NCBI RefSeq assembly: GCF_017744955.1
Contig: NZ_JAGIAG010000018.1
Coordinates: 62,001-126,000, forward strand
Direction: 5' to 3'
Origin: Dokdonella sp.
GTDB lineage: Bacteria > Pseudomonadota > Gammaproteobacteria > Xanthomonadales > Rhodanobacteraceae
DNA length: 64,000 nucleotides
Shown: positions 20,176 to 29,936 of the stretch, in pieces
How positions within the stretch are numbered: the stretch's first letter is position 1
How the letters are laid out: every line of letters begins with the position of its first letter
Notes under the pieces: model-generated
Told to the model about the DNA's origin: nothing
What the model saw: only the letters and a program-made list of their open reading frames with translations
Database searches by the model: none
Translations under genes and position numbers: made by a program

Positions 20176-20430
20176 ATGAGCAGCGTGCAGGACACCGTGT
20201 TCGACATCATCGCGAGGGAGTCGGGCATCGATCGCGCGCGCATCACGCCGGAAGCGACGCTGAAGGATCTGGAGATCCAGTCGCTCGACGCCGTGCAGAT
20301 CATTTTCGAGATCGAGGACCACTTCAAGATCACGATGCCGGACCGCGACCCGAACTTCGACACCGAGTCGGTCAAGGGTCTGGTCGAGGCGGTCGAGAAG
20401 CTGGTCGCCGAGAAGCCGGCGCAGAGCTGA
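20176..20430 (+). CDS. Acyl carrier protein
   Basis: An 84-residue acidic four-helix carrier. The phosphopantetheine site is Ser36 in EIQSLDAVQ, an IQSL variant of the usual DSL motif. The ATG at 20176 follows AGGAGAAACGGA. It is not the fatty-acid housekeeping acpP, which in this group lies with fabG/fabF. With the ketoacyl synthase 13 bases downstream it makes a dedicated acyl-loading and elongation pair. Confidence 0.88.
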   Translation: MSSVQDTVFDIIARESGIDRARITPEATLKDLEIQSLDAVQIIFEIEDHFKITMPDRDPNFDTESVKGLVEAVEKLVAEKPAQS

Positions 20431-20443
20431 CGCCGCCGCCCGC

Positions 20444-21658
20444 ATGCATCGCGTCGTCATCACCGGCATCGGCGCCGTCACGCCGCTCGGACACAACGCC
20501 GCCGATTCCTGGAACGCGATGCGCGAAGGCCGTCCGGCGATCGGTCCGATCACCAGCCTGCCGCGCGAAGACCTGCGCTTCGGCATCGCCGCCGAGGTGC
20601 AGGGCTTCGATCCGGCCGCGCATTTCGACGACAAGCGCCTGATCCTGCTCGACCGCGTCTCGCAGTTCGCCCTGGTCGCGGCGCGCGAGGCGGTGGCGCA
20701 ATCGGGCATCGATTTCGCCGCCGACGGACTCGGTGAGAACACCGCCGTCGTGATCGGCAGCGGCATCGGCGGCGAGCAGACCCACGACGCCACGTTCAAG
20801 CGCCTCTACGGCGAGAACAATCCGCGCGTGCACCCGCTGACGATCGTGCGCCTGATGGCCAACGCGCCGGCTTCGCACGTGGCCATCGAGTTCGGCCTGC
20901 ACGGCCCCGCATTCGCCACCGTCAGCGCCTGCTCGTCGGCCAACCACGCTCTCGCGCAGGCGTTCCACATGGTGCGCAGCGGCGTCGCCGACGCGGCCGT
21001 CGCGGGCGGCAGCGAGGCGTGCATCACGCTCGGCACGGTCAAGGCCTGGGAAGCGATGCGCGTGATGGCCGACGACACCTGCCGGCCGTTCTCCAGACAG
21101 CGCCGCGGCATGGTGCTCGGCGAAGGCGCGGGCGTGTTCGTGCTGGAGACGCTCGAGCGTGCGCAGCGACGCGGCGCGACGATCCTGGCCGAATTCGCCG
21201 GCGCCGGCATGTCGGCCGACGCCGGCGACATCGTGTTCCCGTCCGAAGTCGGCGCGGCGAAGGCGATCGAGCGCGCGCTGAAGGACGGCGGCCTGGCGTC
21301 GCAGGACGTCGACTACGTCAACGCGCACGGCACCGCGACGCCGGCGAACGACCCGACCGAGACCAAGGCGATCCGCCGCGTGTTCGGCGCGCACGCCGAT
21401 CGCCTCACGGTGTCGTCGACGAAGTCGATGCACGGCCACGCGCTCGGCGCCGCCGGCGCGGTCGAGCTGCTCGCCGCGATCGGCGCCCTGCGCGAAGGCG
21501 TGGTGCCGCCGACGGCGAACTTCGTCGATCCCGATCCGGAATGCGATCTCGACTACGTGCCGAACATCGCGCGCGAGACGCCGGTGCGCGTCGCGCTCAG
21601 CAATTCGTTCGCCTTCGGCGGGCTCAACGCGGTCGTCGCGCTGCGCCGCGCGCCGTAG
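20444..21658 (+). CDS. Beta-ketoacyl-ACP synthase (FabF-like), pathway-specific
   Basis: A 404-residue thiolase-fold condensing enzyme with the full Cys-His-His triad: Cys163 in VSACSSANHA, His in NAHGTATPAND near residue 300 and His in KSMHGHALGAAGA near 335. It condenses malonyl-ACP with an acyl primer. No ketoreductase, dehydratase or chain-length factor gene accompanies it, so one elongation or an acyl transfer, with reductions borrowed from fatty-acid synthesis, is the simplest reading. It is co-transcribed with the acyl carrier protein. Confidence 0.9.
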   Translation: MHRVVITGIGAVTPLGHNAADSWNAMREGRPAIGPITSLPREDLRFGIAAEVQGFDPAAHFDDKRLILLDRVSQFALVAAREAVAQSGIDFAADGLGENTAVVIGSGIGGEQTHDATFKRLYGENNPRVHPLTIVRLMANAPASHVAIEFGLHGPAFATVSACSSANHALAQAFHMVRSGVADAAVAGGSEACITLGTVKAWEAMRVMADDTCRPFSRQRRGMVLGEGAGVFVLETLERAQRRGATILAEFAGAGMSADAGDIVFPSEVGAAKAIERALKDGGLASQDVDYVNAHGTATPANDPTETKAIRRVFGAHADRLTVSSTKSMHGHALGAAGAVELLAAIGALREGVVPPTANFVDPDPECDLDYVPNIARETPVRVALSNSFAFGGLNAVVALRRAP

Positions 21659-21777
21659 CACGGCGCGCGCAAGACGCACCCTTTACGTGCGTTTGCATGG
21701 GCCCGATTCAGGGCGATCCCGGTAGCTTTCGACCCCGAGTCGCGCGCCACGTCGCGCGCCGAAACGAGGAGAAAACC

Positions 21778-22098
21778 ATGCAACGTCCGATCCTGTCTTC
21801 GCTGCTGCTCGCCGCCGCACTCGGCGCCGGCTGCCTGTTGAATGCAGCCCCGGCGCAGGCGCGCGGAGCCGTCGTCATCTATGCACCGTCCGCGCCGCCG
21901 CCGATGCGCGTGGAGAGAATGCCGCCGCCGCGAGCGGGCTACGTCTGGATCGATGGCTCCTGGGCGTGGTCGCACGGCCGCTATCACTGGAATCGCGGAC
22001 ACTGGGTCCGCGCGCGCCACGGCTATCACTACGCGCCGCCGCGCTGGGAACGCGATCGCCACGGCTGGCATCGCTCAGGCGGCTATTGGCGCCGCTGA
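21778..22098 (+). CDS. Exported YXWGXW/WXXGXW-repeat protein
   Basis: A 106-residue protein with a signal peptide (LLLAAALGAGCLLNAAPAQA) and short Trp/Gly/His-rich repeats (GYVWIDGSW, GRYHWNRGHW, RHGWHRSGGYW), as in the BcpO-related repeat family. A Cys near residue 19 (GAGC) could make it a lipoprotein. The ATG follows GAGGAGAAAACC. These proteins are periplasmic or outer-membrane associated with no proven function. It seems monocistronic, 119 bases after the ketoacyl synthase. Confidence 0.75.
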   Translation: MQRPILSSLLLAAALGAGCLLNAAPAQARGAVVIYAPSAPPPMRVERMPPPRAGYVWIDGSWAWSHGRYHWNRGHWVRARHGYHYAPPRWERDRHGWHRSGGYWRR

Positions 22099-22152
22099 TC
22101 CCGGCGCGTTCCACACCGGCCCTTCTCGAGAACCGCGGCCAAGGAAGGCCGC

Positions 22153-22194
22153 GATTGGCCGTCCAGGATTGGCCGCTCAGGATCGGCCGTCGAG
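22153..22194. repeat. Three tandem 14-bp units
   Basis: Units GATTGGCCGTCCAG, GATTGGCCGCTCAG and GATCGGCCGTCGAG follow one another without spacer, differing at two to four positions. They lie in the 186-base gap between the WXXGXW gene and the convergent outer-membrane protein gene. Confidence 0.75.
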
Positions 22195-22233
22195 GCCCTC
22201 GGGAAGCGGCCATACGAGGCTGGAAAATCCTTC

Positions 22234-22263
22234 ATCGCCGCGCTCCTTCCGGAGCGCGGCGAT
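22234..22263 (-). terminator. Perfect 13-bp hairpin between convergent genes
   Basis: Arms ATCGCCGCGCTCC and GGAGCGCGGCGAT with loop TTCC. On the minus strand a short T-rich stretch (ATTTTCC) follows five bases later, so it may terminate the leftward outer-membrane protein gene. It could also act for the rightward gene, though no T-run lies on that side. Confidence 0.5.
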
Positions 22264-22284
22264 CACGAAAAGCCCGTCGCGCGA

Positions 22285-23088
22285 TCAGAACCGCATGCGC
22301 GCGAACAGCGACGGACCGTCGAGATCGATGTCGAGGTTCGCCTTGTACGCGCTGCGCTTGTGATCGAGGCTGATCTCGGTCTTGCTGTATTCCGCGCCGA
22401 GACCGACGTTGTGCCACGGGAACCACTCCACGCCGACACGGCCGTCGTAGATGTGGCCGGACAGCTTGCCGCCGCTCTTCTTCACGCCGGACGCGTCGAC
22501 GTAGAAGCGGAACGAATCGGAGAACGCGTGCTTGTACGCCAGCGTGACCATCGGCGCGACGGCGTCCTCGTCCCAGCTCGCGCGGGCGCTGGCGGACTGG
22601 CCGTCGGCGAAGACGTCGCCCTTGAGGCCGAGCTTGGCACGGTAGTACGCCGCGCCGAGCCCGAGGCCGAACACGTCGTTGCCGCTGCCGAACCACCAGT
22701 GATACGAGGCGCTGCCGATGTCGAAATCGAACTTACCGCGCAGTCTCGCGTTCACGTCGAACGGAACGCCCTGGAAATCGAACTGCTCGTTCAGCGTCCT
22801 CGTTTCCGAGTGGCTGAGCGTGTAGTAGTCGAAGGTGAAGCCCTGCGTGTCGAACAGCAACAGGTCCAGACGCGCACGCGCGGCGGTTTCGTGCCCGCCG
22901 CCGAGATCCAGCTTGCCGGTCGACAGGTCGCCGGAACGATTGCTCGCTTCGAGCTGGACGTCGGTGTTCAGATACGAACCGCCTAGCCAGACGCTGACGC
23001 GGTCGAGCGCGGGCGACGGATCGGCGAGCGCGACCGAGCTGGTGGCGAGCAGGCCCAGTGCGCACAGCGATTTGATTTTTCTTCTCAT
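22285..23088 (-). CDS. Outer-membrane beta-barrel protein
   Basis: A 267-residue protein with a signal peptide (SLCALGLLATSSVALA), alternating amphipathic strands throughout and a C-terminal Phe (LFARMRF), the signal for the BAM machinery. Repeated aromatic girdle patterns (FDYYTLSHSE, YHWWFGSGND, WFPWHNVGLGAEY) fit an 8-12 strand barrel. The specific family is not recognised. It has its own upstream region of 136 bases and a hairpin downstream. Confidence 0.75.
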   Translation of the reverse strand: MRRKIKSLCALGLLATSSVALADPSPALDRVSVWLGGSYLNTDVQLEASNRSGDLSTGKLDLGGGHETAARARLDLLLFDTQGFTFDYYTLSHSETRTLNEQFDFQGVPFDVNARLRGKFDFDIGSASYHWWFGSGNDVFGLGLGAAYYRAKLGLKGDVFADGQSASARASWDEDAVAPMVTLAYKHAFSDSFRFYVDASGVKKSGGKLSGHIYDGRVGVEWFPWHNVGLGAEYSKTEISLDHKRSAYKANLDIDLDGPSLFARMRF

Positions 23089-23224
23089 GGTGTCCTCTCA
23101 GGGGATCGATGCTTCGACACGGAATACTGCCGTGGTATCGAATTCGCAAAGTGAATAAAGTGGTAACGAGGGCGCGAAGCACTGCAGCGATGCGACGCGG
23201 CATCGACCGCACGTTCGTCGACGA

Positions 23225-24028
23225 TCACCGCGACGTCGAGCGCGCGTACTCCGCAGGCGTGCAGCCGACGAGCTTCTTGAAGTCGCGTATGAGATGCGCC
23301 TGATCGGCGTAGCCGAGATCGAGCGCGAGCACGGTCCAGTCGCTGCGGCCGCCTTCGTCGATGAGCGCCACCGCCTCGTGCAGGCGATAGCGCTGGATCA
23401 GCCATTTCGGACCGGCCCCGACGTAGTCGCGGAACAGCCGCTGCAGAGTGCGCGGCTGCAGATCGAACGCCTTCGCGACCTGCTCGATGCGCAGGATCTC
23501 GCGATCGTCCGCGATGCGCGCGGCGATGGCGGCGACGAGGTCGACCATCGGATCCTCGCGCGCGCCGCAGCCGCGCAGGAACGATTCGTAGATCGCCACG
23601 GCGGCGTGATGATCCTCGGCGGCGAGCACGTCGCGGCCGAGGCGACGCGCGCGTTCGCCGAATACCTCGGGCGCGGAGAACTGGCGATCGGCGTAGGCGC
23701 CGACCGGCCCCGAGACGAACGGCCGAAAGCCGCCGACGCGGAACTTGATCGAGAACACGCGCCCTTCGCCTGGCGCGAACAGCCGCGTCCAGCGACGCGT
23801 CGCCGGCCCGCCGACTGTCGCCGCGTCGTCTTCGGCGACGAGATGGACGACCGGATGCGGCAGCGTCTCGCGCACGCACGATTCGTCGAGCGCCCAGTCG
23901 ACCGCCCAGTAGTGTTCGACGAACGGCGCCAGATCGGGCGAGGGCCAGTAGCGCGCGTGGCGAAATCCCCTCGCGTCGAGCTGCGCGCGCAGGACACCAC
24001 GTCGTTGGATCGGCTTGCTCTTCGCCAT
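23225..24028 (-). CDS. AraC-family transcriptional regulator
   Basis: A 267-residue regulator with an N-terminal ligand-type domain of the DUF6597 kind (FVEHYWAVDW, HPVVHLVAED, PGEGRVFSIKFRVGGFRPF). A C-terminal AraC pair of helix-turn-helices follows (IEQVAKAFDLQPRTLQRLFRDYVG, then VLALDLGYADQAHLIRDFKKLVGCTP). The start MAKSKP at 24028 is chosen over upstream Mets for length. It is divergent from the DUF3224 gene 84 bases away, its most likely target. Confidence 0.85.
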   Translation of the reverse strand: MAKSKPIQRRGVLRAQLDARGFRHARYWPSPDLAPFVEHYWAVDWALDESCVRETLPHPVVHLVAEDDAATVGGPATRRWTRLFAPGEGRVFSIKFRVGGFRPFVSGPVGAYADRQFSAPEVFGERARRLGRDVLAAEDHHAAVAIYESFLRGCGAREDPMVDLVAAIAARIADDREILRIEQVAKAFDLQPRTLQRLFRDYVGAGPKWLIQRYRLHEAVALIDEGGRSDWTVLALDLGYADQAHLIRDFKKLVGCTPAEYARSTSR

Positions 24029-24112
24029 GTCGCGTTTCTTCAATCCGCGCCGGTCCGCGGCCGCTAGCCTTTTCTCCGCAGCGGCGATCCACCGTGCCGC
24101 GCAGGAGGCATC

Positions 24113-24622
24113 ATGCACACGTTTGGCGCTTCACTGATCGCGCTGGTCTTGCTGTCCGGCCCAGTCCGGCTCGGCATCGGCCGAGCCGAGGCGGACATTC
24201 CGCGCACCGACAAAGGAACCACGATGAAACACCATGCCAAAGGCGCATTCGACGTGAAGCTGCAGCCGCTCGAAGCCTACAACAAGAGCGAGGGCGCCGG
24301 TCTCGGCCGCATGTCGATCGACAAGCAGTTCCACGGCGATCTCGACGCGAGCAGCCAGGGCGAGATGCTGTACGCCGGAAACAGCAAGGACACCGGCGGC
24401 TACGTCGCGGTGGAACGCGTGACCGGCACGCTGCAGGGCAGGCGCGGCGGCTTCTCGCTGCAGCACAACGCGACGCGCACGCCCGGCGAAGCCCATCTGA
24501 ACATCATCGTCGTGCCCGGCTCGGGCACCGACGAACTCGCCGGGCTCAGTGGCACGCTCAAGATCATCATTGCCGAGGGCGGCAAGCACTACTACGAGTT
24601 CGAGTACGAACTCGCCGGGTGA
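24113..24622 (+). CDS. DUF3224-domain protein with two possible starts
   Basis: The DUF3224 beta-barrel domain (HHAKGAFDVKLQPLE... GTDELAGLSGTLKIII) fills the last 133 residues. An ATG at 24113 after GGAGG adds 37 residues that look like a signal peptide (FGASLIALVLLSGPVRLG). A second ATG at 24224 after AAGGAACC gives the usual cytosolic-length form. Both starts have good ribosome-binding sites, so both forms may be made. Members are allene-oxide-cyclase-like small barrels of unknown function. Divergent from the AraC regulator. Confidence 0.75.
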   Translation: MHTFGASLIALVLLSGPVRLGIGRAEADIPRTDKGTTMKHHAKGAFDVKLQPLEAYNKSEGAGLGRMSIDKQFHGDLDASSQGEMLYAGNSKDTGGYVAVERVTGTLQGRRGGFSLQHNATRTPGEAHLNIIVVPGSGTDELAGLSGTLKIIIAEGGKHYYEFEYELAG

Positions 24623-24635
24623 GAACCGCTGGCGA

Positions 24636-24753
24636 GGCTATCGAAGAAGCATCTCTCGCAGAGGCGCAGAGGCGCGGAGGAAAGAAAAGCCTTTTTCGCC
24701 GAAACGCTTTCTCAGCGCCTCTGCGTCTCTGCGAGAAAGCTTTCTAGATAGCC
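24636..24753. repeat. Palindromic MITE/REP-like element, copy 1
   Basis: An inverted repeat of about 118 bases. The outer arms begin GGCTATC and end GATAGCC. The inner arms carry the Purine-rich CGCAGAGGCGCAGAGGCGC on the left and its near complement GCGCCTCTGCGTCTCTGCG on the right, around a 35-base centre. It lies between the convergent DUF3224 and aminotransferase genes, where it could also act as a two-way terminator. A diverged second copy is at 44063-44164. No coding capacity. Confidence 0.75.
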
Positions 24754-24786
24754 GCGGCACGCACTGATGCGCCGCGGCCGCCACCG

Positions 24787-26175
<1,389 letters not shown>

Positions 26176-26272
26176 TCCACGATGACGGATCGGCCCCGCT
26201 CGGCGCGGGGAACCGGGAAACTGGGGCCGGGAGACCGGCGCGAACGCGCCGGCGCCGACGGGGAATCTTGCG

Positions 26273-26974
26273 TCAGGCCGCCTGCAGCGAAGCGGCCAGA
26301 GGCATGTCGCTGCCGTGCGCGGCGAGTTCGCCGGCGATCAGCGTCGGCAGCAGGTCGAGCGCGTCGACGAAGCTGGTGATCGGCACGTACGGAATGCCCG
26401 CCGCGCGGCAATGTTCGATCAGGCGATGCTTGGCGAACACCAGGTCCGCCTCGCCGGCGACACAGAAATCCGAGGCGCCGTCGCCGATGACCAGCACGCG
26501 CTGCCGCTCGGCGTGCGCGCGGCCGGCGCAGGAGCACTTGCAGTTGCCGCTGCGGCAGTTCGCGTTGCCGTAGGGGAAGTCGAGCCGCCAGCCGCGCTCG
26601 CCGACCGCTTCGAGGCGGTTGGCGACGATCGGCAGATCGGCCAGGTCGTAGGCGCCGAGGATGCGGCGGATCGCGTAGTCCAGACCGTCGCTGACCACCG
26701 CCATCGGCATGCCGGCGTCGCGCACGGCGGCGGCGAACGCGGGGAACGCGCGGTCGATCGCCATGCCGTCCAGGTGCGCGTCGAGCTCCTCGCGGCTGGC
26801 GTCGAGCAGCGCGATCTGGCGCTCCATGCACTCGCGCGAGCCGATCTCGCCGCGCTTCCAGGCCTGTTCGATCGCCTGCCAGCCGGGGCGGCCGAAGCGT
26901 TCGAGCAGGGAATCGGTGATGTCCTCGACCGAGACGGTGCCGTCAAAGTCGCACAGGATCTTCCATTGCGTCAC
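26273..26974 (-). CDS. HAD-IB phosphatase, MtnX-like
   Basis: A 233-residue phosphatase with DFDGTVS (nucleophile and acid Asp), VVSDGLD (motif II) and VIGDGASDFCVAG (motif IV). The cap region contains a Cys cluster (NCRSGNCKCSC near residue 140) that could bind a metal. It resembles MtnX/phosphoserine-phosphatase-like enzymes, but no other methionine-salvage gene is present. With the HemL-like enzyme downstream it forms a two-gene unit: dephosphorylation plus amino-group transfer on a small sugar- or amino-phosphate. Confidence 0.82.
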   Translation of the reverse strand: MTQWKILCDFDGTVSVEDITDSLLERFGRPGWQAIEQAWKRGEIGSRECMERQIALLDASREELDAHLDGMAIDRAFPAFAAAVRDAGMPMAVVSDGLDYAIRRILGAYDLADLPIVANRLEAVGERGWRLDFPYGNANCRSGNCKCSCAGRAHAERQRVLVIGDGASDFCVAGEADLVFAKHRLIEHCRAAGIPYVPITSFVDALDLLPTLIAGELAAHGSDMPLAASLQAA

Positions 26975-27086
26975 GAAGGAATCCCAACCACAGCCCGCAA
27001 GCCGGGCTTTACGTCGTCAGGATACGGGCGGACGTCTTTCGGCCAGCTTTCACCGCCGGGCGCCGAAAGTCACGCCCGAACGCGCC

Positions 27087-28103
27087 TCAGCGCTTGAAGC
27101 GCACCAGCACGCGCTGGCCGATGCGGAACTCGCCGCCGTCGAGCTGCAGCACGCATTCGACGTCGTGCGCGCCGGCACGCTCGACCGGATCGTCGGTCAG
27201 CTTGCTCGGGCCGAACACCTCGCCCACGCGCAGCACGCGCGCCGGCACCGCCTGGCCCTGATCCGAGTCGCGCACGACTTCGGCCTGCATGCCGGGCTTG
27301 ACCAGATCGACGTAGGCCTCGTTCAGCTCCGCACGCACGATGCGCGGGCGGTCCGGCAGCAGCTGGAACAATTCGGTCGCCAGCTGCACCGAAACGACGT
27401 CGCCGACGTGCGCCGCGCGGCGCACGACGCGACCGGCCACCGGCGCCTTGAGCGTGCGCGCGTCGAGCTCGGCATGCGCTTCGTCGACGCTCTGGTGCGC
27501 GAGCTTGACCGCCGCCTCGGCGGCCACGATTTCGGCTTTCAGCACGGCCAGCGCGGCCGTCGCGTCGTCGGCCGACTGGCCGGTCGCGGCACCGGCGCCG
27601 GCCGCCTCGCCGATGCGCTGCGCCTGCTGCTGCGCCTGCGGCAGCTTCGCTTTCAATACGCCGACCTGCGCTTCGGCCTGCGCCAGACGCGCCTCCGCGG
27701 CGCCGAGCGCGATCTTCGCCTGGCGCGAATCGATCACCGCGAGCACCTGACCGGCCTTGACCACGTCGCCGTCCTCGACGCGCACCTCGTCGAGCCGGCC
27801 GTCGCGCGGCGCGACGATGCGGACCAGGCCGCCTTCGACGTCGACCTGCCCGCGCGCCATCGCCAGGTACGGACTCGGCGCCGCGGCGGCCGCCTTCTCC
27901 TGCTTGCCGTCCGTGCACGCCGCCAGCGTCAGCGCCAGCAAAAGCGCGGCCAGCGGGCGCCGGTGCGCACCGAACGGATGGATCGAAGAGGTTTTCGCCG
28001 CTGCCGCCAACACTGGTCTTCTCCGCAGTCCGTGCAACATAGCAAATCCGCGCGAACCCTCGCGCGCGGCTCCCTTTCCCTGTTCGACGCCGCGCGCGCT
28101 CAT
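27087..28103 (-). CDS. Periplasmic adaptor (HlyD/MacA/DevB-like membrane-fusion lipoprotein)
   Basis: A membrane-fusion protein with a lipobox LTLAAC, a barrel-sandwich lipoyl half motif (RIVAPRDGRLDEVRVEDGDVVKAG), a long Ala/Gln-rich coiled-coil hairpin and the second lipoyl half (LKAPVAGRVVRRAAHVGD). The ATG at 28103 overlaps the ATPase stop as ATGA and has GGAGG six bases upstream, so I prefer it (338 residues). A second ATG at 28040 would give a shorter and more usual leader. It links the inner-membrane permease to the outer-membrane channel in the four-gene exporter operon. Confidence 0.85.
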   Translation of the reverse strand: MSARGVEQGKGAAREGSRGFAMLHGLRRRPVLAAAAKTSSIHPFGAHRRPLAALLLALTLAACTDGKQEKAAAAAPSPYLAMARGQVDVEGGLVRIVAPRDGRLDEVRVEDGDVVKAGQVLAVIDSRQAKIALGAAEARLAQAEAQVGVLKAKLPQAQQQAQRIGEAAGAGAATGQSADDATAALAVLKAEIVAAEAAVKLAHQSVDEAHAELDARTLKAPVAGRVVRRAAHVGDVVSVQLATELFQLLPDRPRIVRAELNEAYVDLVKPGMQAEVVRDSDQGQAVPARVLRVGEVFGPSKLTDDPVERAGAHDVECVLQLDGGEFRIGQRVLVRFKR

Positions 28104-28801
28104 GCCGCCTCCGGCGTCACCCGCCGGTCGGACAGGATGCGGCCGTCCTCCATCGCCAGCACGCGATCGGCGTGCGTGATCAGGCGCGGGTCGTGGCTGA
28201 CGCAGAGCACGGTCGCGCCGTGCGTGCGCGCGATGCGATGCAGGGTGTCGATGACGATCTGGCCGTTGGCCGCGTCGAGCGCGCTGGTCGGCTCGTCGGC
28301 GAACAGGAGTTGCGGCTCCTTCGCCAGCGCGCGCGCGATCGCCACGCGCTGCTTCTCGCCGCCGGAAAGCTCCGCCGGCTTCAGGTACATGCGGCTGGCC
28401 AGGCCGACCTCCTCCAGCGCCACCGTGGCGCGCTTGCGCGCGGTGGCGTCGTCGAGGCCGAGATAGCCGAGCGGCAGCGCCACCTGCTCGACCGCGTCCA
28501 GCGCGGGAAACAGGTTGAAGCCCTGGAACACGAAACCGGTGTGGCGCAAGCGGAAGCGCTCGCGCTCGCGCGGCGACAGGCGCGCCAGATCCTGGCCGAG
28601 CGCGAAGGCGCGGCCGCCGTCCGGCCGCAGCAGCGCACTGAGGATCGCGAGCAGGGTGCTCTTGCCGCACCCGGAAGGCCCGGACACCAAGGTCAGCTCG
28701 CCGGACTGCACCTCGACCGAAAGCCCGCGCAGCACCTCGGTGCGCACCGCACCGGTGACGAAGGCCTTGCTCAGGTTGTCGGCGATCAGCGCGGCGCTCA
28801 T
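28100..28801 (-). CDS. ABC exporter ATPase (MacB/LolD/DevA type)
   Basis: A 233-residue ATPase with Walker A GPSGCGKST, the LolD/MacB-type Q-loop FVFQGFNLFP, signature LSGGEKQR, Walker B LLFADEPTSALD and His switch VSHD. It is encoded as a separate subunit, unlike MacB, where ATPase and membrane domain are fused. It is coupled downstream to the adaptor by ATGA and lies seven bases after the permease gene. Confidence 0.92.
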   Translation of the reverse strand: MSAALIADNLSKAFVTGAVRTEVLRGLSVEVQSGELTLVSGPSGCGKSTLLAILSALLRPDGGRAFALGQDLARLSPRERERFRLRHTGFVFQGFNLFPALDAVEQVALPLGYLGLDDATARKRATVALEEVGLASRMYLKPAELSGGEKQRVAIARALAKEPQLLFADEPTSALDAANGQIVIDTLHRIARTHGATVLCVSHDPRLITHADRVLAMEDGRILSDRRVTPEAA

Positions 28802-28808
28802 GCGTTCG

Positions 28809-29936
28809 TCATCGCAGCAGCAGAGCCGGATCGGCGTGGCGCAGCGCGCGCACCGCCATCAGGCCGGAGACCAGCGCGATGCCCATCACCGCGAACGCGC
28901 AGATCGCGACGGTGAGCGCATCCAGTTGCACCGGCACGTCGCGCCGGCCGGCGAGCCAGACGATCAACGCCGTGACGACGCCGCCGACGACCAGCCCGAA
29001 CACGCCGACCCAGGCCGACTGCTTCACCACCACGCCGCGCAGCGCGGAGAAGCCGACGCCGAGCGCGTGCAGCGTCGCGTATTCGCGGATCGAGCCGGCC
29101 ACCGCGCCCATCAGCGTCTGGCTGGTGATCACCGCGCCGACCAGGAACACCACCGCGGCGAGGAAGATCACGCCGAGGCCGGCGCCGGTCTCGAACATCC
29201 AGTAGGTCACCGCGCGGTGCGCGAACGCGCGCGTGGTCCAGATCTCGTAGCGCCGCGCGCCGCTCGGCTGCAGGCGCTTGCGCACCTCGTCGGCGCGCTG
29301 CGGATCGCGCAGCTTGACCACGTAATAGGCGACGTCGCCGGCCTCGTTGTCGGTTTCCAGCCGCCGCGCGGTGGCCAGCGAGGTGAGGATGTTGACGCCG
29401 CCGAGCGCGCGCAGGCCGTTGCCGACGCCGACGATGCGCACGCGCTTGCCGTTGATGACCGCCTGCGCGCCGACGTCGAGGCCGAGCTTGGCCAAGTCGG
29501 CGCGGTCGATGATCACGCTGTCGGGCTCGTCGAGGCGGCCGCGCAGGTCCGGCGCGAGCACGTCGGCGAACATCATCGCGTCCGGCCGCGTGTCGATGCC
29601 GGAGACGAATACCGACACGCCGCCCTTGTCGCGCGGGCCGCGCCAGTCGCCGTCGATCCAGCGGAACGGTTCCACGCGCGCGACTTCCGGATCCATCAGC
29701 AGCTTGATCTCCGCATCGTGCGGAATCGGCCTGCCGAGTTCGATGCTCTGCGTGCCGGGATAGCCGACCCACAGGTCGCCGCCGGATTTCTTGATGTACA
29801 CCGCCGCGCTGTTGAAGATGCCGAGCACCAGCGCGGCCTGCACCAGCAGCAGCAGGCCGGAGAAGGCGACCGCGAGCGCGGACGGCAGGAAACGCCGCCA
29901 TTCGTGCACCAGCGTCTTGCGCGCCAGAGGCACCAT
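28809..29936 (-). CDS. ABC exporter permease (FtsX/DevC-like)
   Basis: A 375-residue permease with one N-terminal helix (FLPSALAVAFSGLLLLVQAALVLG), a periplasmic domain of roughly 230 residues and three C-terminal helices. This is the FtsX/MacB topology, closest in layout to DevC of DevBCA exporters. MacB-class permeases do not pump across the inner membrane but drive substrate from the periplasm through the outer channel. Its ATG overlaps the outer-membrane gene stop as ATGA. Confidence 0.87.
   Translation of the reverse strand: MVPLARKTLVHEWRRFLPSALAVAFSGLLLLVQAALVLGIFNSAAVYIKKSGGDLWVGYPGTQSIELGRPIPHDAEIKLLMDPEVARVEPFRWIDGDWRGPRDKGGVSVFVSGIDTRPDAMMFADVLAPDLRGRLDEPDSVIIDRADLAKLGLDVGAQAVINGKRVRIVGVGNGLRALGGVNILTSLATARRLETDNEAGDVAYYVVKLRDPQRADEVRKRLQPSGARRYEIWTTRAFAHRAVTYWMFETGAGLGVIFLAAVVFLVGAVITSQTLMGAVAGSIREYATLHALGVGFSALRGVVVKQSAWVGVFGLVVGGVVTALIVWLAGRRDVPVQLDALTVAICAFAVMGIALVSGLMAVRALRHADPALLLR

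Noticed and set aside
24636..24753. CRISPR-like repeat
   Set aside because: The repeated CGCAGAG units are adjacent and palindromic, with no unique spacers and no cas genes.
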